A stretch of DNA of 64,000 bases from DUPQ01 sp022706885 (lineage in GTDB: Bacteria > Bacillota > Clostridia > DUPQ01). A program made the position numbers and the translations under genes. The stretch's first letter is position 1, and each line of letters starts with the position of its first letter. Shown here in pieces: positions 53,932 to 63,612 of the stretch. The stretch spans positions 62,001-126,000 of the forward strand of contig JAKJBR010000001.1 in assembly GCA_022706885.1 (NCBI GenBank). Direction: 5' to 3'. The notes beneath the pieces were generated by a model. The model had not been told where the DNA came from. It made no database searches and was given only the letters and a program-made list of their open reading frames with translations.

Positions 53932-55005
53932 ATGTTGGATACATCGGTTTATGCTCTTAATGACGCACAATTAAGAAGATATGAAGAGCTGGAAAAAGAA
54001 TATATGCAAATGTTTACCGATCCTAAAAATTGCATACCTAAATTTACTATTCCTATAAAAACTTCGTTTAATCCCACATGGGAGGAAATACTTGCCGATA
54101 AAGATGTGATGCTTAAAAACCATCTGGAGAGAAATGCACGCCATGTTGAAGTCGGGGATGATTCCACTTTGAATGTAAGAGTGGATTTCGGAACATGCGT
54201 TGTTGCAAACGCTTTCGGCTGTGATGTGTTCTATCCGACTAACAGTCTGCCCTGTGCAAAAGACCATGTGGTGAAAACGCGGGAACAGATTTTTTCTCTG
54301 AAAGCTCCCGATATCAATGTTGCTCCTTACAGAAAGTTCAGGGAATGGAGCGAATACTTTGTTGAGAAACTGCCGGAAGGATACCATATGGAATTTCCCG
54401 ATATTCAGGGACCGTTCAACAATGCACACCTCATAAGAGGCAACGACATATTTTTTGATATGTATGACGATATAGAAGCCTTTGATAAACTTATGGAGGT
54501 GGCTACCGATGCCACCATAGAATATGCAAAAGCCACAAGACAGTGGACAAATGCGAAAGAGGGATGGCTGTATGACTGGTCAGCTTTATGGAAAGGTAAT
54601 GCCAGAATATCCAACTGCTCTTTGCACATGATAGGAAGAGAGCTGTATTTAAACCATGTGATTAAACATGATGTAAGGTTTATTAAAGAGTTGAACGGGG
54701 CCAGAATACATTATTGCGGTTCGGCAAAGAATGTAATAGAAGAAATGGCAAAAATACCCGGTATTACAGGTATTGATTATGAGAGTCTTTTACATGATAT
54801 TGAAGAGACTATGGAAAATGTACCGGAAGACTTGACCATTCTGCAACCTTTGGGATTATCCACCGATGTAGCAAAGAAGATACTGTCTTCCAAAAAATGG
54901 CCGTTCAAGAAAAGAAATATCATATTCCGGTTAAGAGGACCCGACAAGACCGTTGAAGAGGCAAAAGAGCTGTACAGAAGGTTAAGAAGAGTGGCGGAAA
55001 ATTAA
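53932..55005 (+). CDS. Uroporphyrinogen decarboxylase (UroD)-superfamily protein
   Basis: A 357-residue protein with the UroD-like barrel pattern in FPDIQGPFNNAHLIRG, ARIHYCGSAKNVIEEMAKI and GITGIDYES. UroD relatives in Clostridia are often methyltransferases or of unknown activity, and no haem biosynthesis genes are near, so a true HemE role is unlikely. It has a strong ribosome site (GGGAAGGGAGAGG) and an operator-bearing promoter. It precedes the ROK kinase by 75 bases and could be part of that sugar operon. Confidence 0.72.
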   Translation: MLDTSVYALNDAQLRRYEELEKEYMQMFTDPKNCIPKFTIPIKTSFNPTWEEILADKDVMLKNHLERNARHVEVGDDSTLNVRVDFGTCVVANAFGCDVFYPTNSLPCAKDHVVKTREQIFSLKAPDINVAPYRKFREWSEYFVEKLPEGYHMEFPDIQGPFNNAHLIRGNDIFFDMYDDIEAFDKLMEVATDATIEYAKATRQWTNAKEGWLYDWSALWKGNARISNCSLHMIGRELYLNHVIKHDVRFIKELNGARIHYCGSAKNVIEEMAKIPGITGIDYESLLHDIEETMENVPEDLTILQPLGLSTDVAKKILSSKKWPFKKRNIIFRLRGPDKTVEEAKELYRRLRRVAEN

Positions 55006-55080
55006 GCTTTATAGAATTTCCTAATGTAGCTGTATAGATGATATAATTGAAGCGAATCATTTATAGGACGGAGGTATGTC

Positions 55081-56070
55081 ATGTATATTGCTGGGATAGA
55101 TATAGGCGGCACAAAATGTGCGGCGGTATTGGGAAAATGCGTAGACAATAATATTATTCGAGTGGACATAATGGACAAGATTTCATTCAAGACCAAATCC
55201 TGTGACTCACCGTCCGCGGTAATAGACAGACTTATCTTAGGTCTGGAGAGTATACTTGCAAAAAACTTTTTGATTAGTAATGATTTATCCTGCATAGGTA
55301 TAAGTTGCGGAGGTCCTTTGGACAGTGAAAAAGGCCTTATACTATCACCCCCCAACCTTATAGGCTGGGACAGTGTGCCCATAACGGATATTTTCGAAGA
55401 AAGATTTAAAGTAAAAGCCGTTTTGCAGAACGACGCCAATGCCGGAGCGCTGGCGGAATGGTTATGGGGTTCGGGATTCGGATACAGAAATTTCATATTC
55501 TGCACATTCGGAACCGGTTTCGGAGCGGGAATGATACTTAACGGTAAGCTGTATACCGGAACAAACAACATGGCGGGAGAGATAGGACATGTAAGACTTG
55601 CGGATTACGGTCCCGTAGGATACGGGAAGATGGGTTCGGTGGAAGGCTTCTGCTCGGGTGGAGGAATCGCACAACTGGCAAAAACTATGGTACTGGAAGA
55701 GTTGCAATCGGGCAAAAAAGTATCCTTCTGCAGCAGCGAGCCCGAAATAGAGCAACTGGATGCGCTGATTGTGGCAAGGGCCGCAGCAAAGGGTGATAAT
55801 CTTGCAAAAGCGATATATGCAAGGAGCGGAGAGATGTTGGGAAGAGCATTGGCAATACTTGTGGATGTGTTGAATCCCGACGCCATAACAATAGGAAGCA
55901 TATTTACAAAAGAAAGAAATCTGCTTTGGCCGCATGCAAAGAGAGTCTTAAGTAAAGAGAGTCTGGCAATCTCCTCACAGGTATGTGATATTCTGCCTTC
56001 TTCACTGGGAGATGCCATAGGAGATTATGAAGCTTTAGCGGTTGCAGCGGATTACGTGGCAAATAACTGA
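55081..56070 (+). CDS. ROK-family sugar kinase lacking the usual zinc cysteines
   Basis: A 329-residue ROK protein: phosphate-binding GIDIGGTKCAAVLG, catalytic Asp in LQNDANAGALAEWLWG, TFGTGFGAGMILNG and the metal-site His in GEIGHVRL. The following region reads ADYGPVGYGKMGSVEGFCSG, where most ROK kinases have a CxCGxxGCxE zinc motif; those cysteines are missing. There is no N-terminal helix-turn-helix, so it is an enzyme rather than a repressor. It begins a run of five sugar genes and overlaps none. Confidence 0.85.
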   Translation: MYIAGIDIGGTKCAAVLGKCVDNNIIRVDIMDKISFKTKSCDSPSAVIDRLILGLESILAKNFLISNDLSCIGISCGGPLDSEKGLILSPPNLIGWDSVPITDIFEERFKVKAVLQNDANAGALAEWLWGSGFGYRNFIFCTFGTGFGAGMILNGKLYTGTNNMAGEIGHVRLADYGPVGYGKMGSVEGFCSGGGIAQLAKTMVLEELQSGKKVSFCSSEPEIEQLDALIVARAAAKGDNLAKAIYARSGEMLGRALAILVDVLNPDAITIGSIFTKERNLLWPHAKRVLSKESLAISSQVCDILPSSLGDAIGDYEALAVAADYVANN

Positions 56071-56085
56071 TAAGAGGTAAATTAT

Positions 56086-56706
56086 ATGAAAAGAGAGACA
56101 TTGGAAGTTTTTGAAGAGTTGTTGAGAAGTTATACTTCATTGAAAAAATGCAAGGCCGATATAATGAGGGCATTTGAGATAATGGAGGAGACATTCAGAT
56201 ACGGCAAAATGTTGCTTATCTGCGGTAACGGCGGATCGGCTTCCGACAGTGAGCATATAGTGGGGGAACTTATGAAAGGATTCAATAAAAGAAGACCGAT
56301 TGAACCCAACCCCATGCTGGACCAATCAATAAGCGAAAGGCTTTCGGAAGGACTGCCGGCAATCTGCTTATCCAGCCATACCTCGCTCATAACCGCCATA
56401 GGAAACGATGCCTCATTTGAAATGATTTATGCTCAGCAGGTTTATGCTTTCAGAAAACTTGCGGGAGTCATACTGTGCATAAGTACCTCAGGTAATGCAA
56501 GCAATGTCAATAATGCGGCAATTACCGCAAGGGCGTGCAGAATACCGGTAATAGGTTTAACCGGAGAAACAGGCGGGCAGCTTAATTCGCTGGCCGATGT
56601 GTGCATAAAAGTTCCCGCTTCAAAAACATACAAAGTTCAGGAACTGCACCTTCCGGTATATCACTGCCTATGTGCCATGCTGGAATGTGAATTTTTTGAA
56701 GATTAG
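56086..56706 (+). CDS. SIS-domain sugar-phosphate isomerase (GmhA-like)
   Basis: A 206-residue SIS protein: CGNGGSASDSEHIVGELMKGF is the phosphate-binding loop of the GmhA/DiaA group, and ILCISTSGNASNVNNA is the second SIS Ser/Thr motif. GmhA makes heptose 7-phosphate, but no heptose genes are here. A ketose/aldose phosphate isomerase serving the neighbouring sugar kinase fits better. It starts 15 bases after the ROK gene. Confidence 0.8.
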   Translation: MKRETLEVFEELLRSYTSLKKCKADIMRAFEIMEETFRYGKMLLICGNGGSASDSEHIVGELMKGFNKRRPIEPNPMLDQSISERLSEGLPAICLSSHTSLITAIGNDASFEMIYAQQVYAFRKLAGVILCISTSGNASNVNNAAITARACRIPVIGLTGETGGQLNSLADVCIKVPASKTYKVQELHLPVYHCLCAMLECEFFED

Positions 56707-56747
56707 GATATAATGAAAAGGATGTATAACCGAAAGGAAGAAATTAA

Positions 56748-57401
56748 ATGAAAAAACTGCAGGTAATAGAAAATGTAATGAAAAGCGGACTCATAGTTGT
56801 TGTGAGAGCGCAAAGTGCCGAAGAAGCATACAGGATAACAGACGCATGTTTAGAAGGCGGAGTCAAACTGATAGAGATAACATTCACGGTTGACGGAGCT
56901 CACCGCATAATAGAGGAGTTGTCGAAAAAGTACGATGAAAAAGACTTGATACTGGGAGCGGGAACGGTTATGGACGAGGAGACTGCAAGAATAGCCATAC
57001 TTTCCGGAGCTAAGTATATAATCGCACCACATCTGGATTTGCCTACAATAACCATGTGTCACCGTTACAGAGTTCCTGCAATGCCGGGATGCATGACACC
57101 GAGAGAGATAGTAACGGCTACCGAAGCGGGAGTGGATATAGTTAAGATATTCCCCGGAGAAGTATTGGGAACCAAGTTCATAAAAGCGGTAAAAGGTCCC
57201 ATGCCGTATCTCAATCTTATGGTTAACGGAGGAGTGGACGAAAATAATGCAAAAGACTGGATAAAAGCGGGAGCATGCGGAGTGGGAGTGGGCGGAAATA
57301 TAACAAAGTATGCCAAGACGGGTGAGTATAAAAAGATGACCGCCATAGCCGGACAGATATTGGAAAGTATAAAGCAGGCCAAGGAGGAGTTGAATGGGTA
57401 A
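56748..57401 (+). CDS. eda: KDPG/KHG aldolase
   Basis: A 217-residue class I aldolase cleaving 2-keto-3-deoxy-6-phosphogluconate to pyruvate and glyceraldehyde 3-phosphate. Glu43 in LIEITFT and the Schiff-base Lys133 in VDIVKIFPGE correspond to the E. coli active-site pair. GAGTVMDEE and MPGCMTPRE are further family motifs. It overlaps kdgK by 8 bases, linking the two steps. Confidence 0.93.
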   Translation: MKKLQVIENVMKSGLIVVVRAQSAEEAYRITDACLEGGVKLIEITFTVDGAHRIIEELSKKYDEKDLILGAGTVMDEETARIAILSGAKYIIAPHLDLPTITMCHRYRVPAMPGCMTPREIVTATEAGVDIVKIFPGEVLGTKFIKAVKGPMPYLNLMVNGGVDENNAKDWIKAGACGVGVGGNITKYAKTGEYKKMTAIAGQILESIKQAKEELNG

Positions 57402-58422
57402 GATAGTTACTTTCGGAGAAATAATGCTGAGACTGAAATCTCCTTACGGAGAGAGGCTTTTACAGTCGGATAAACTGGAAGCCACTTTCGGCGGAGGAGA
57501 AGCCAATGTAGCAGTTTCCTGTGCCAATTTCGGAATGGATACATCATATGTAACGGTTCTGCCGGATAACGACATAGCAAAAGCATGCGTCAGGCAGTTA
57601 AGAGGATTCGGAGTAAATACAGACGACATTTATTACAGAAACGGACGTATGGGCATATACTTTCTGGAACCCGGAGCGGTACAGCGACCCTCAAAAGTAA
57701 TATATGACAGAGAGTATTCCGCCATATCCCTGGTAAAGCCGGGAGATATTGATTGGAAAAAGGTATTTAACGGGGCTTCATGGTTACATGTTACAGGTAT
57801 TACCCCGGCATTGACGCAAAACAGTGCGTTGGTTACTTTAGAAGCGGTGACTGCCGCAAAGCAGGCGGGACTTACGGTATCCATAGACCTTAATTACAGA
57901 GGAAATCTGTGGAAATACGGTAAAAAGGCATCGGAGGTAATGCCCAGCATAGTTAAGTTTACAGATGTCTGTGTTGCAAATGAAGAGGATGTACAAAAAA
58001 CCCTGGAGATACACAACGATGCCGATGTTACAAAAGGCGAGTTGGATGATTACAAATATAAGGAGCTTTCCGATAAAGTTCTGTCGACCTATCCCAATAT
58101 AAAGGTCATTGCCATTACCTTGAGAGAAAGCAGAAATGCAAATATAAACGGATGGGGAGCATGTATAAACGACAGAAAAGATTTTTATGTAAGCAGAAAA
58201 TATGAGATTACGGATATTGTGGACAGAGTAGGAGGAGGAGATTCTTTTGCTGCAGGACTGATATACGGACTTAACACATATGGTGACAGCAAAAAAGCAC
58301 TGGAGTTTGCGGTTGCCGCAAGTTGCTTAAAGCATACCGTGTACGGCGATTTTTCACGATTCACTGTGGCGGAAGTGGAAAGACTTATGAAAGGAGACGG
58401 TTCGGGAAGGGTACAAAGATGA
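57394..58422 (+). CDS. kdgK: 2-Keto-3-deoxygluconate kinase (PfkB family)
   Basis: A 342-residue ribokinase-fold enzyme: FGEIMLRLKSP at the start, FGGGEANVAVSCANFG and the ATP/anion-hole motif DRVGGGDSFAAGLIYG with catalytic Asp. Coupling to eda makes KDG the likely substrate. It completes the end of hexuronate breakdown; the earlier genes (uxaC, uxuA, uxuB) are not in this window. It overlaps the phosphohexomutase start (ATGA). Confidence 0.9.
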   Translation: MGKIVTFGEIMLRLKSPYGERLLQSDKLEATFGGGEANVAVSCANFGMDTSYVTVLPDNDIAKACVRQLRGFGVNTDDIYYRNGRMGIYFLEPGAVQRPSKVIYDREYSAISLVKPGDIDWKKVFNGASWLHVTGITPALTQNSALVTLEAVTAAKQAGLTVSIDLNYRGNLWKYGKKASEVMPSIVKFTDVCVANEEDVQKTLEIHNDADVTKGELDDYKYKELSDKVLSTYPNIKVIAITLRESRNANINGWGACINDRKDFYVSRKYEITDIVDRVGGGDSFAAGLIYGLNTYGDSKKALEFAVAASCLKHTVYGDFSRFTVAEVERLMKGDGSGRVQR

Positions 58423-60101
58423 CATACAAGGATAAGTATAATGATTGGTTAAAAAAAGCCGATTCCGATACTATAAAGGAATTGGAAGCTATTAAAGGAA
58501 ATGAAAAAGAAATAGAAGACAGATTCTATAAAACTCTGGATTTCGGAACTGCGGGATTGAGAGGCGTAATGGGTGCCGGAACCAACCGCATGAACAAGTA
58601 TGTAATAGGACAGACCACACAGGCTCTTGCCCGATATGTTATAGAGCAGGGCATGGAGAAAAGAGGAGCGGTTATAGCGTATGATTGCAGGATTAAATCC
58701 GATGAATATGCAAAACAGTCGGCAACGGTATTGGCGGCAAACGGAATAAAAGTTTATCTGTACGAGAGTCTGAGATCTACACCGCAACTGTCCTATTCGA
58801 TAAGGAAACTGAATGCCGCAACCGGTATAAACATAACCGCCAGCCATAATCCCAAGCAGTATAACGGATATAAAGTGTACTGGGAAGAAGGATCACAGAT
58901 ATTGGACGACATAGCTGATGCTATAGCCGAAAACATTTCCCGAATAGATCCTTTTAACGATGTTAAAACCGTGGACTTTAATCAGGCGGTTAAATCGGGA
59001 CAGATAACAATGCTCGGTAAGGACATGGATGATATGTTCATAGAAGAGGTTCTGTCCTTAACTTTGAATGACGATATAGACAAGGATGTTAAAATTGTTT
59101 ATACACCTCTGTACGGTACGGGATTGGTTCCGGTAACAAGGATACTCAGAGAAAGAGGATTCCACAATGTGACCGTAGTGGAAGAGCAAAAAGAACCCGA
59201 CGGAACATTCCCCACCACTCCTTATCCCAATCCGGAGAATGTTAAGGTTTTTGAAATACCTCTGAAATATGGCAAAAAGACGGATGCCGATATGATAATA
59301 GCATCCGACCCCGATTGTGACAGGATAGCCATGATGATTAAGAATGACAACAATGAGTTTGTCTTCTGCACAGGCAACCAGACGGGTGCATTACTTGCGG
59401 AATACATGTTGTCGCAAAGAAAGGAAAAAGGACTGTATTCGCCGAAAGATGCTGTTGTGCAGTCCATAGTAAGCGGCTCGGTTGTGCCCAAAATAGCAAA
59501 GCATTACGGAACACATTTCTTTGAAACGCTCACCGGATTCAAATATATATGCGGTCTGGCAAATCAATTTGAAAAGACCGGTGAATACAGATATGTATTC
59601 GGTTATGAAGAAAGCATCGGATACTGTATAGAAACATTTACGCGAGATAAAAACGGAGTCAGTGCGGCCATGATGATGTGTGAAATGGCGGGATATTACA
59701 AAAAGCGCGGTATAACTCTTTATGAAGTGCTGACCGAAATATACGAGAAATACGGTTATATGACGGAAAACCAGATATCTGTGGAATATCCCGGTATTAA
59801 AGGGGCAAAAATCAAAAAGCATGTAATGTCGCAATGGAGGAAGAAACCTCTTCTGAAAATCAGCGGCATTAAATGTTCGGTATGCAAGGACTATATCAAC
59901 GGATATGAAGGGTTGCCCGCTCAGGATGCCCTTAAATATGAGTTTGAAGACGGTTCCTGGTATGCTTTAAGGCCTTCGGGTACCGAACCGAAACTGAAAG
60001 TATATATAAATGCAATGGGACGCTCAAGGAAAGAAGCCGACGACCTGGTGAAAGTATTCACCGAGGATATATCGGACTATTTGGCAAAGTGCGAGAAATA
60101 A
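58419..60101 (+). CDS. Phosphoglucomutase/phosphomannomutase (alpha-D-phosphohexomutase)
   Basis: A 560-residue phosphohexomutase of the four-domain type. The phosphoserine is Ser142 in NITASHNPKQYNGYK, the metal loop is SDPDCDRIAMM, the sugar-binding loop is GYEESIGYC, and the phosphate-binding loop is RPSGTEPKLKVYI. It interconverts hexose 1- and 6-phosphates. The ATG at 58419, overlapping the kdgK stop, matches the usual N-terminus and replaces a longer reading that would intrude into kdgK. Confidence 0.93.
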   Translation: MTYKDKYNDWLKKADSDTIKELEAIKGNEKEIEDRFYKTLDFGTAGLRGVMGAGTNRMNKYVIGQTTQALARYVIEQGMEKRGAVIAYDCRIKSDEYAKQSATVLAANGIKVYLYESLRSTPQLSYSIRKLNAATGINITASHNPKQYNGYKVYWEEGSQILDDIADAIAENISRIDPFNDVKTVDFNQAVKSGQITMLGKDMDDMFIEEVLSLTLNDDIDKDVKIVYTPLYGTGLVPVTRILRERGFHNVTVVEEQKEPDGTFPTTPYPNPENVKVFEIPLKYGKKTDADMIIASDPDCDRIAMMIKNDNNEFVFCTGNQTGALLAEYMLSQRKEKGLYSPKDAVVQSIVSGSVVPKIAKHYGTHFFETLTGFKYICGLANQFEKTGEYRYVFGYEESIGYCIETFTRDKNGVSAAMMMCEMAGYYKKRGITLYEVLTEIYEKYGYMTENQISVEYPGIKGAKIKKHVMSQWRKKPLLKISGIKCSVCKDYINGYEGLPAQDALKYEFEDGSWYALRPSGTEPKLKVYINAMGRSRKEADDLVKVFTEDISDYLAKCEK

Positions 60102-60105
60102 CGGA

Positions 60106-61569
60106 TTATCTGGCACAGAGAGCGGTCATGTCGGAAATCTTTTGAGCAAGCGATTCGGTAAGCATATTATCGGTAATTCTGTAAGTCCAGTTTCCGAAAG
60201 CTACGGAAGGGAAATTAATACGGCTTTTTGAACCCTGACACAGCCAGTCCTGTATGGGTACAACAGCGGTATTTGCCACGGATTTCATTGTTTCAAAAAT
60301 CAAGTCGTACACATGAACACGCGACCTGTTTAAGTATTTTCTTAAGAAGTCTTTGTTTTTTCTGTCCAGCTTTTTATACCATCCGAGTATTGTATCGTTA
60401 TCATGTGTGCCGGTATATGCAATAAGATTTTTCTTATAGTGCATGGGAAGATTGTCATTGGAAGGCTCTCCGGAAAAACCGAACTGCAGCACTTTCATTC
60501 CGGGATAACCGGTTTTTTCCAGTAATCTTCGCACATTGTCCGTCAACACTCCCAAATCCTCGGCAATTATGCCCATATTACCTCTGGATTGGTTTATCGC
60601 ATCAATCAATTTCATTCCGGGGCCCTGATGATATACTCCCGTTGCAGCGGTATCGGAGCCGGCGGGGATGGAGAAGTATCGCTCAATCCCTATAAAATGA
60701 TCTATGCGTACATAATCATAAAGTAGAGAAGCCATACCTGTTCTTTGTTTCCACCAGTAAAAATCCTCCTGCTCCATGGCATCCCAGTCATAGAGAGGAT
60801 TGCCCCACAACTGACCCGTCGCGGAAAAAGCATCGGGAGGAACTCCCGCAACCGATGTAAGATTTCTGTCCTCATCGGTCAGGAACAGATAATGTCTGGA
60901 CCACACATCGGAACTGTCCGGTGATACATATATAGGTATATCGCCTATTATCATTATGCCCTTTTCATTTGCATATTTTTTTAATTGTGTCCACTGGTTA
61001 AAAAACTCAAACTGTAAGAACTTATGAAACAATATCTTTTCCGAAAGCTCAGTTCCGTATCTCACCAAAGCATCGTTATGCCTCATCCTTATATCTTCCG
61101 GCCAGGACTGCCATTCTTTTCCGTCAAAATGTTCTTTCAACGACATGAATATTGCATAATCATTAATCCAATATGCGTTATCCCGGCAAAAGGCTTTAAA
61201 TGAGAGATTTTCTTTATCAAACCTGTTAAAAGCCTTCTCCAACACCTTATTTCTCTTCCTATATAACAAGCCGTAATCGACCTTGTCGGGATTTTCGCCC
61301 CATGGCTCGTTCTGATACTCTTCTTTAAGCAGCAGATCTTTGCTCTCCAAAATATCCAAATCTATAAAGTAACTGTTGGATGCGAAACTGCAGAAAGACT
61401 GATAGGGAGAATCACCGTAACCGGTAGGTCCCAAAGGAAGTATCTGCCAGTATTTTTGTTTTGCCGAAACCAGAAAATCTACAAACTCATATGCCGCTTT
61501 ACCCATGGTCCCTATACCGTAAGGTGAAGGAAGACTGAAGACGGGAAGTAATATTCCGGATGCTCTCAT
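60106..61569 (-). CDS. malQ: 4-alpha-glucanotransferase (amylomaltase)
   Basis: A 487-residue GH77 enzyme that rearranges maltooligosaccharides. It has RASGILLPVFSLPSPYGIGTMG at both ends of the first barrel strands, VRIDHFIGIERYF (catalytic Asp follows the RIDH strand), IAEDLGVLT (acid/base Glu-Asp) and YTGTHDNDTILGW. It converges on the phosphohexomutase gene with 4 bases between stops and no terminator in between. The start follows AAGAGG. Confidence 0.95.
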   Translation of the reverse strand: MRASGILLPVFSLPSPYGIGTMGKAAYEFVDFLVSAKQKYWQILPLGPTGYGDSPYQSFCSFASNSYFIDLDILESKDLLLKEEYQNEPWGENPDKVDYGLLYRKRNKVLEKAFNRFDKENLSFKAFCRDNAYWINDYAIFMSLKEHFDGKEWQSWPEDIRMRHNDALVRYGTELSEKILFHKFLQFEFFNQWTQLKKYANEKGIMIIGDIPIYVSPDSSDVWSRHYLFLTDEDRNLTSVAGVPPDAFSATGQLWGNPLYDWDAMEQEDFYWWKQRTGMASLLYDYVRIDHFIGIERYFSIPAGSDTAATGVYHQGPGMKLIDAINQSRGNMGIIAEDLGVLTDNVRRLLEKTGYPGMKVLQFGFSGEPSNDNLPMHYKKNLIAYTGTHDNDTILGWYKKLDRKNKDFLRKYLNRSRVHVYDLIFETMKSVANTAVVPIQDWLCQGSKSRINFPSVAFGNWTYRITDNMLTESLAQKISDMTALCAR

Positions 61570-61776
61570 AATAAACCTCTTAACAATGAATATATCCGAG
61601 ATTACTTAGTTTGTAAAGTGTTCTTTATACTATTTAATGCACAGTAATTTAACTTCAATCTAAGCATTAAGTCAGTTATATTAAAGATTGAACAGCAAGT
61701 TTTGCTAATAGATTTGTGATATTAACAGCTAAACTTGTTAATACAGCCGTTCTATATTTAACAGTTAATTGATAGA

Positions 61777-62130
61777 TTATTTATCTTCCTCAACCATTCT
61801 GTAAACTTTACCGATAGGTACAGTAAACATCAGGCCTACACCGCTGCAGGTACAACCTCTGACTGTTTCACGAACGGCGGATACGGCCTTTTCCACCATC
61901 TGTTCATCTTTCAGGACGGTGAAAATTGTTTTGCTGTAAGGATGAGTATTACCCAGCATCATTCTTAATGTGCCGAACATAGGTATATCCTCATTTTTGG
62001 TATGAGCAATTGCTCTGCCCATTCCCTGGCTGTCTATAATTGTGGCGCCGCCTATACCTTCTCTTAAAAATCCTGCAAGGATATCTTCCAAGCAACAGGT
62101 TTCATTTAATACTATGAACAAAACGTACAT
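61777..62130 (-). CDS. PII-like protein paired with the antiporter
   Basis: A 117-residue protein with the PII fold pattern: MYVLFIVLNETCCLEDILAG, FLREGIGGATIIDSQGMG (the T-loop entry 'G..GATI.DS.G'), an alpha-beta unit KTIFTVLKDEQMVEKAVSAV, and closing GLMFTVPIGKVYRM. It differs from GlnB/GlnK (no uridylylation Tyr visible) and from DarA. It lies 4 bases after the antiporter on the same transcript, under the c-di-AMP riboswitch. A nucleotide-sensing brake on the antiporter is a reasonable inference. Confidence 0.75.
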   Translation of the reverse strand: MYVLFIVLNETCCLEDILAGFLREGIGGATIIDSQGMGRAIAHTKNEDIPMFGTLRMMLGNTHPYSKTIFTVLKDEQMVEKAVSAVRETVRGCTCSGVGLMFTVPIGKVYRMVEEDK

Positions 62131-62134
62131 AATC

Positions 62135-63394
62135 TCACCCCTTATCTATTATACATGATTCACTTTTTTGTGAAGATACTTTACTTTTCTTTTTGCCTTT
62201 TCTGCGAGGCTTTCTGATCTTTTCTTCAATTCCTATCTCTCCCGCCTTCTTAAGCGCTATCTTTGCGAATATCGGTCCGCTTGTTTCATATATGAGAACG
62301 GAGAACATGATAATGGTATTGATGGCTACCGCATAATCGGGAAGTTGCTGACGCACCAGTACCATAAGTCCTATGGATATGCCGCCTTGCGGAAGCAGTC
62401 CCAAACCCAGATATTTTCTTACAGCAGGTTCGGCTTTCACCATGGCTGCACCTGCCCAGGCACCCGCTATTTTTCCTAAACCTCTTGCCAGAACATAGGC
62501 AATACCCATCAGACCGACCGTTTTAAGTATCGAAAGATCCAAGCTTGCACCGGCAAGTGTAAAGAAGAGTATATATATCGGCGCCGCAAAGCTGTTTACC
62601 GAATCAAATACTCTTATGGAGTTTTGCTGTATATTAACTAAAACCGTACCCATAACTATACAGGTAAGCAGCGGAGACATATTCAAAAGAAGAGAGATTC
62701 CGGTCGCTACACCTATGGCTGCCAATGCTATTGCCTGAAGTTCGTCTCTTCCCGAGGCTTTTTGTGAAAGCCAGGATAATAATAAGCCCAACACGAAACC
62801 GATACCGACAGATCCCGCTATTTCAATAAGAGGACCGAATATCATGGAAGCAACCGATAACTGCTGCTTATATGTAACAATCTTAGCAACCGACAAGGCA
62901 ATACCGAATACCACTATTCCGAAGACATCATCAAGAGCTACTACGGGGAGAATGGTTCTTGTGAGCGGACCCTTGGCGTTATACTGCTTCATTACCAATA
63001 ATGTTGCTGCAGGAGCGGTAGCAGCCGACATGGAAGCAATTACTATACTGAATGCAAAAGGTTGTCTGAAAACAAAGAATAAAATGCAAAAAACCAATAA
63101 CACCGCACCTATTACTTCCATAAGAGTGATTATGAAAATGGATTTACCTATCTTTTTCATTTCTTTCAAGACAAATTCATTTCCTATACTGAAAGCAATA
63201 GCTGCCAATGCCAGTTCGTTTATAATGTTGAAGGATTGAACATCCGCGGGGCTAATAAAGTTAAAGAATGAAGGACCTAAAAGCAACCCGAATACCAGAT
63301 AGCCGGAAACATTAGGCAACTTGACCAGTCCGGCTACCCTTCCTCCTATTATTCCTACGACAAGAACAATAGCAATCTTCAGCAAAACATTCAT
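62135..63394 (-). CDS. Cation:proton antiporter (CPA2 type)
   Basis: A 419-residue protein with about twelve helices of the Na+/H+ exchanger fold. SAATAPAATLLVMKQY and the double Asp motif VVALDDVFGIVVFG mark the ion-binding site. A basic C-terminal tail (RKPRRKGKKKSK) replaces the RCK domain of many K+/H+ antiporters, and regulation may instead come from the PII-like protein downstream. Control by a c-di-AMP riboswitch points to K+ or osmotic homeostasis. Ribosome site GGGAGG before the ATG. Confidence 0.9.
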   Translation of the reverse strand: MNVLLKIAIVLVVGIIGGRVAGLVKLPNVSGYLVFGLLLGPSFFNFISPADVQSFNIINELALAAIAFSIGNEFVLKEMKKIGKSIFIITLMEVIGAVLLVFCILFFVFRQPFAFSIVIASMSAATAPAATLLVMKQYNAKGPLTRTILPVVALDDVFGIVVFGIALSVAKIVTYKQQLSVASMIFGPLIEIAGSVGIGFVLGLLLSWLSQKASGRDELQAIALAAIGVATGISLLLNMSPLLTCIVMGTVLVNIQQNSIRVFDSVNSFAAPIYILFFTLAGASLDLSILKTVGLMGIAYVLARGLGKIAGAWAGAAMVKAEPAVRKYLGLGLLPQGGISIGLMVLVRQQLPDYAVAINTIIMFSVLIYETSGPIFAKIALKKAGEIGIEEKIRKPRRKGKKKSKVSSQKSESCIIDKG

Positions 63395-63500
63395 ATAAGA
63401 CCTCCCACAGTATATATTTCATATGCAGTCCATCATGTTTTTTGGCAACAACTTAACAAAGCGCATAAAAATCATCATGTACTACATTGCTTGGTGCAAT

Positions 63501-63612
63501 CCTATGGGATTAGCTGTCGGGTTTGGGCCACCAAGCTGCCCATCTTATCCAGATTCACCCCTTTTCGGTTGGTTCCCCCACTATCAAAACAGATATTCGG
63601 ATATCCATAAAA
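63501..63612 (-). ncRNA. ydaO/yuaA-class c-di-AMP riboswitch
   Basis: On the minus strand the conserved pieces follow in the known order: P1 5' strand TATGG (63609-63605), GGGGGAACC (63579-63571), GGGGTGAATC (63561-63552), a GGGCAGC segment, CCCGACAGCTAATCC (63521-63507) and P1 3' strand CCATA (63507-63503). The class is established as a c-di-AMP sensor that turns genes off. The promoter places the transcript start right at P1. About 110 bases separate the aptamer from the antiporter start; no clear terminator hairpin was seen there, so the expression platform is unresolved. Confidence 0.88.

Noticed and set aside
53932..55005. Calling the UroD-like gene hemE
   Set aside because: No haem-pathway genes nearby, and UroD-fold relatives in Clostridia have diverse functions.
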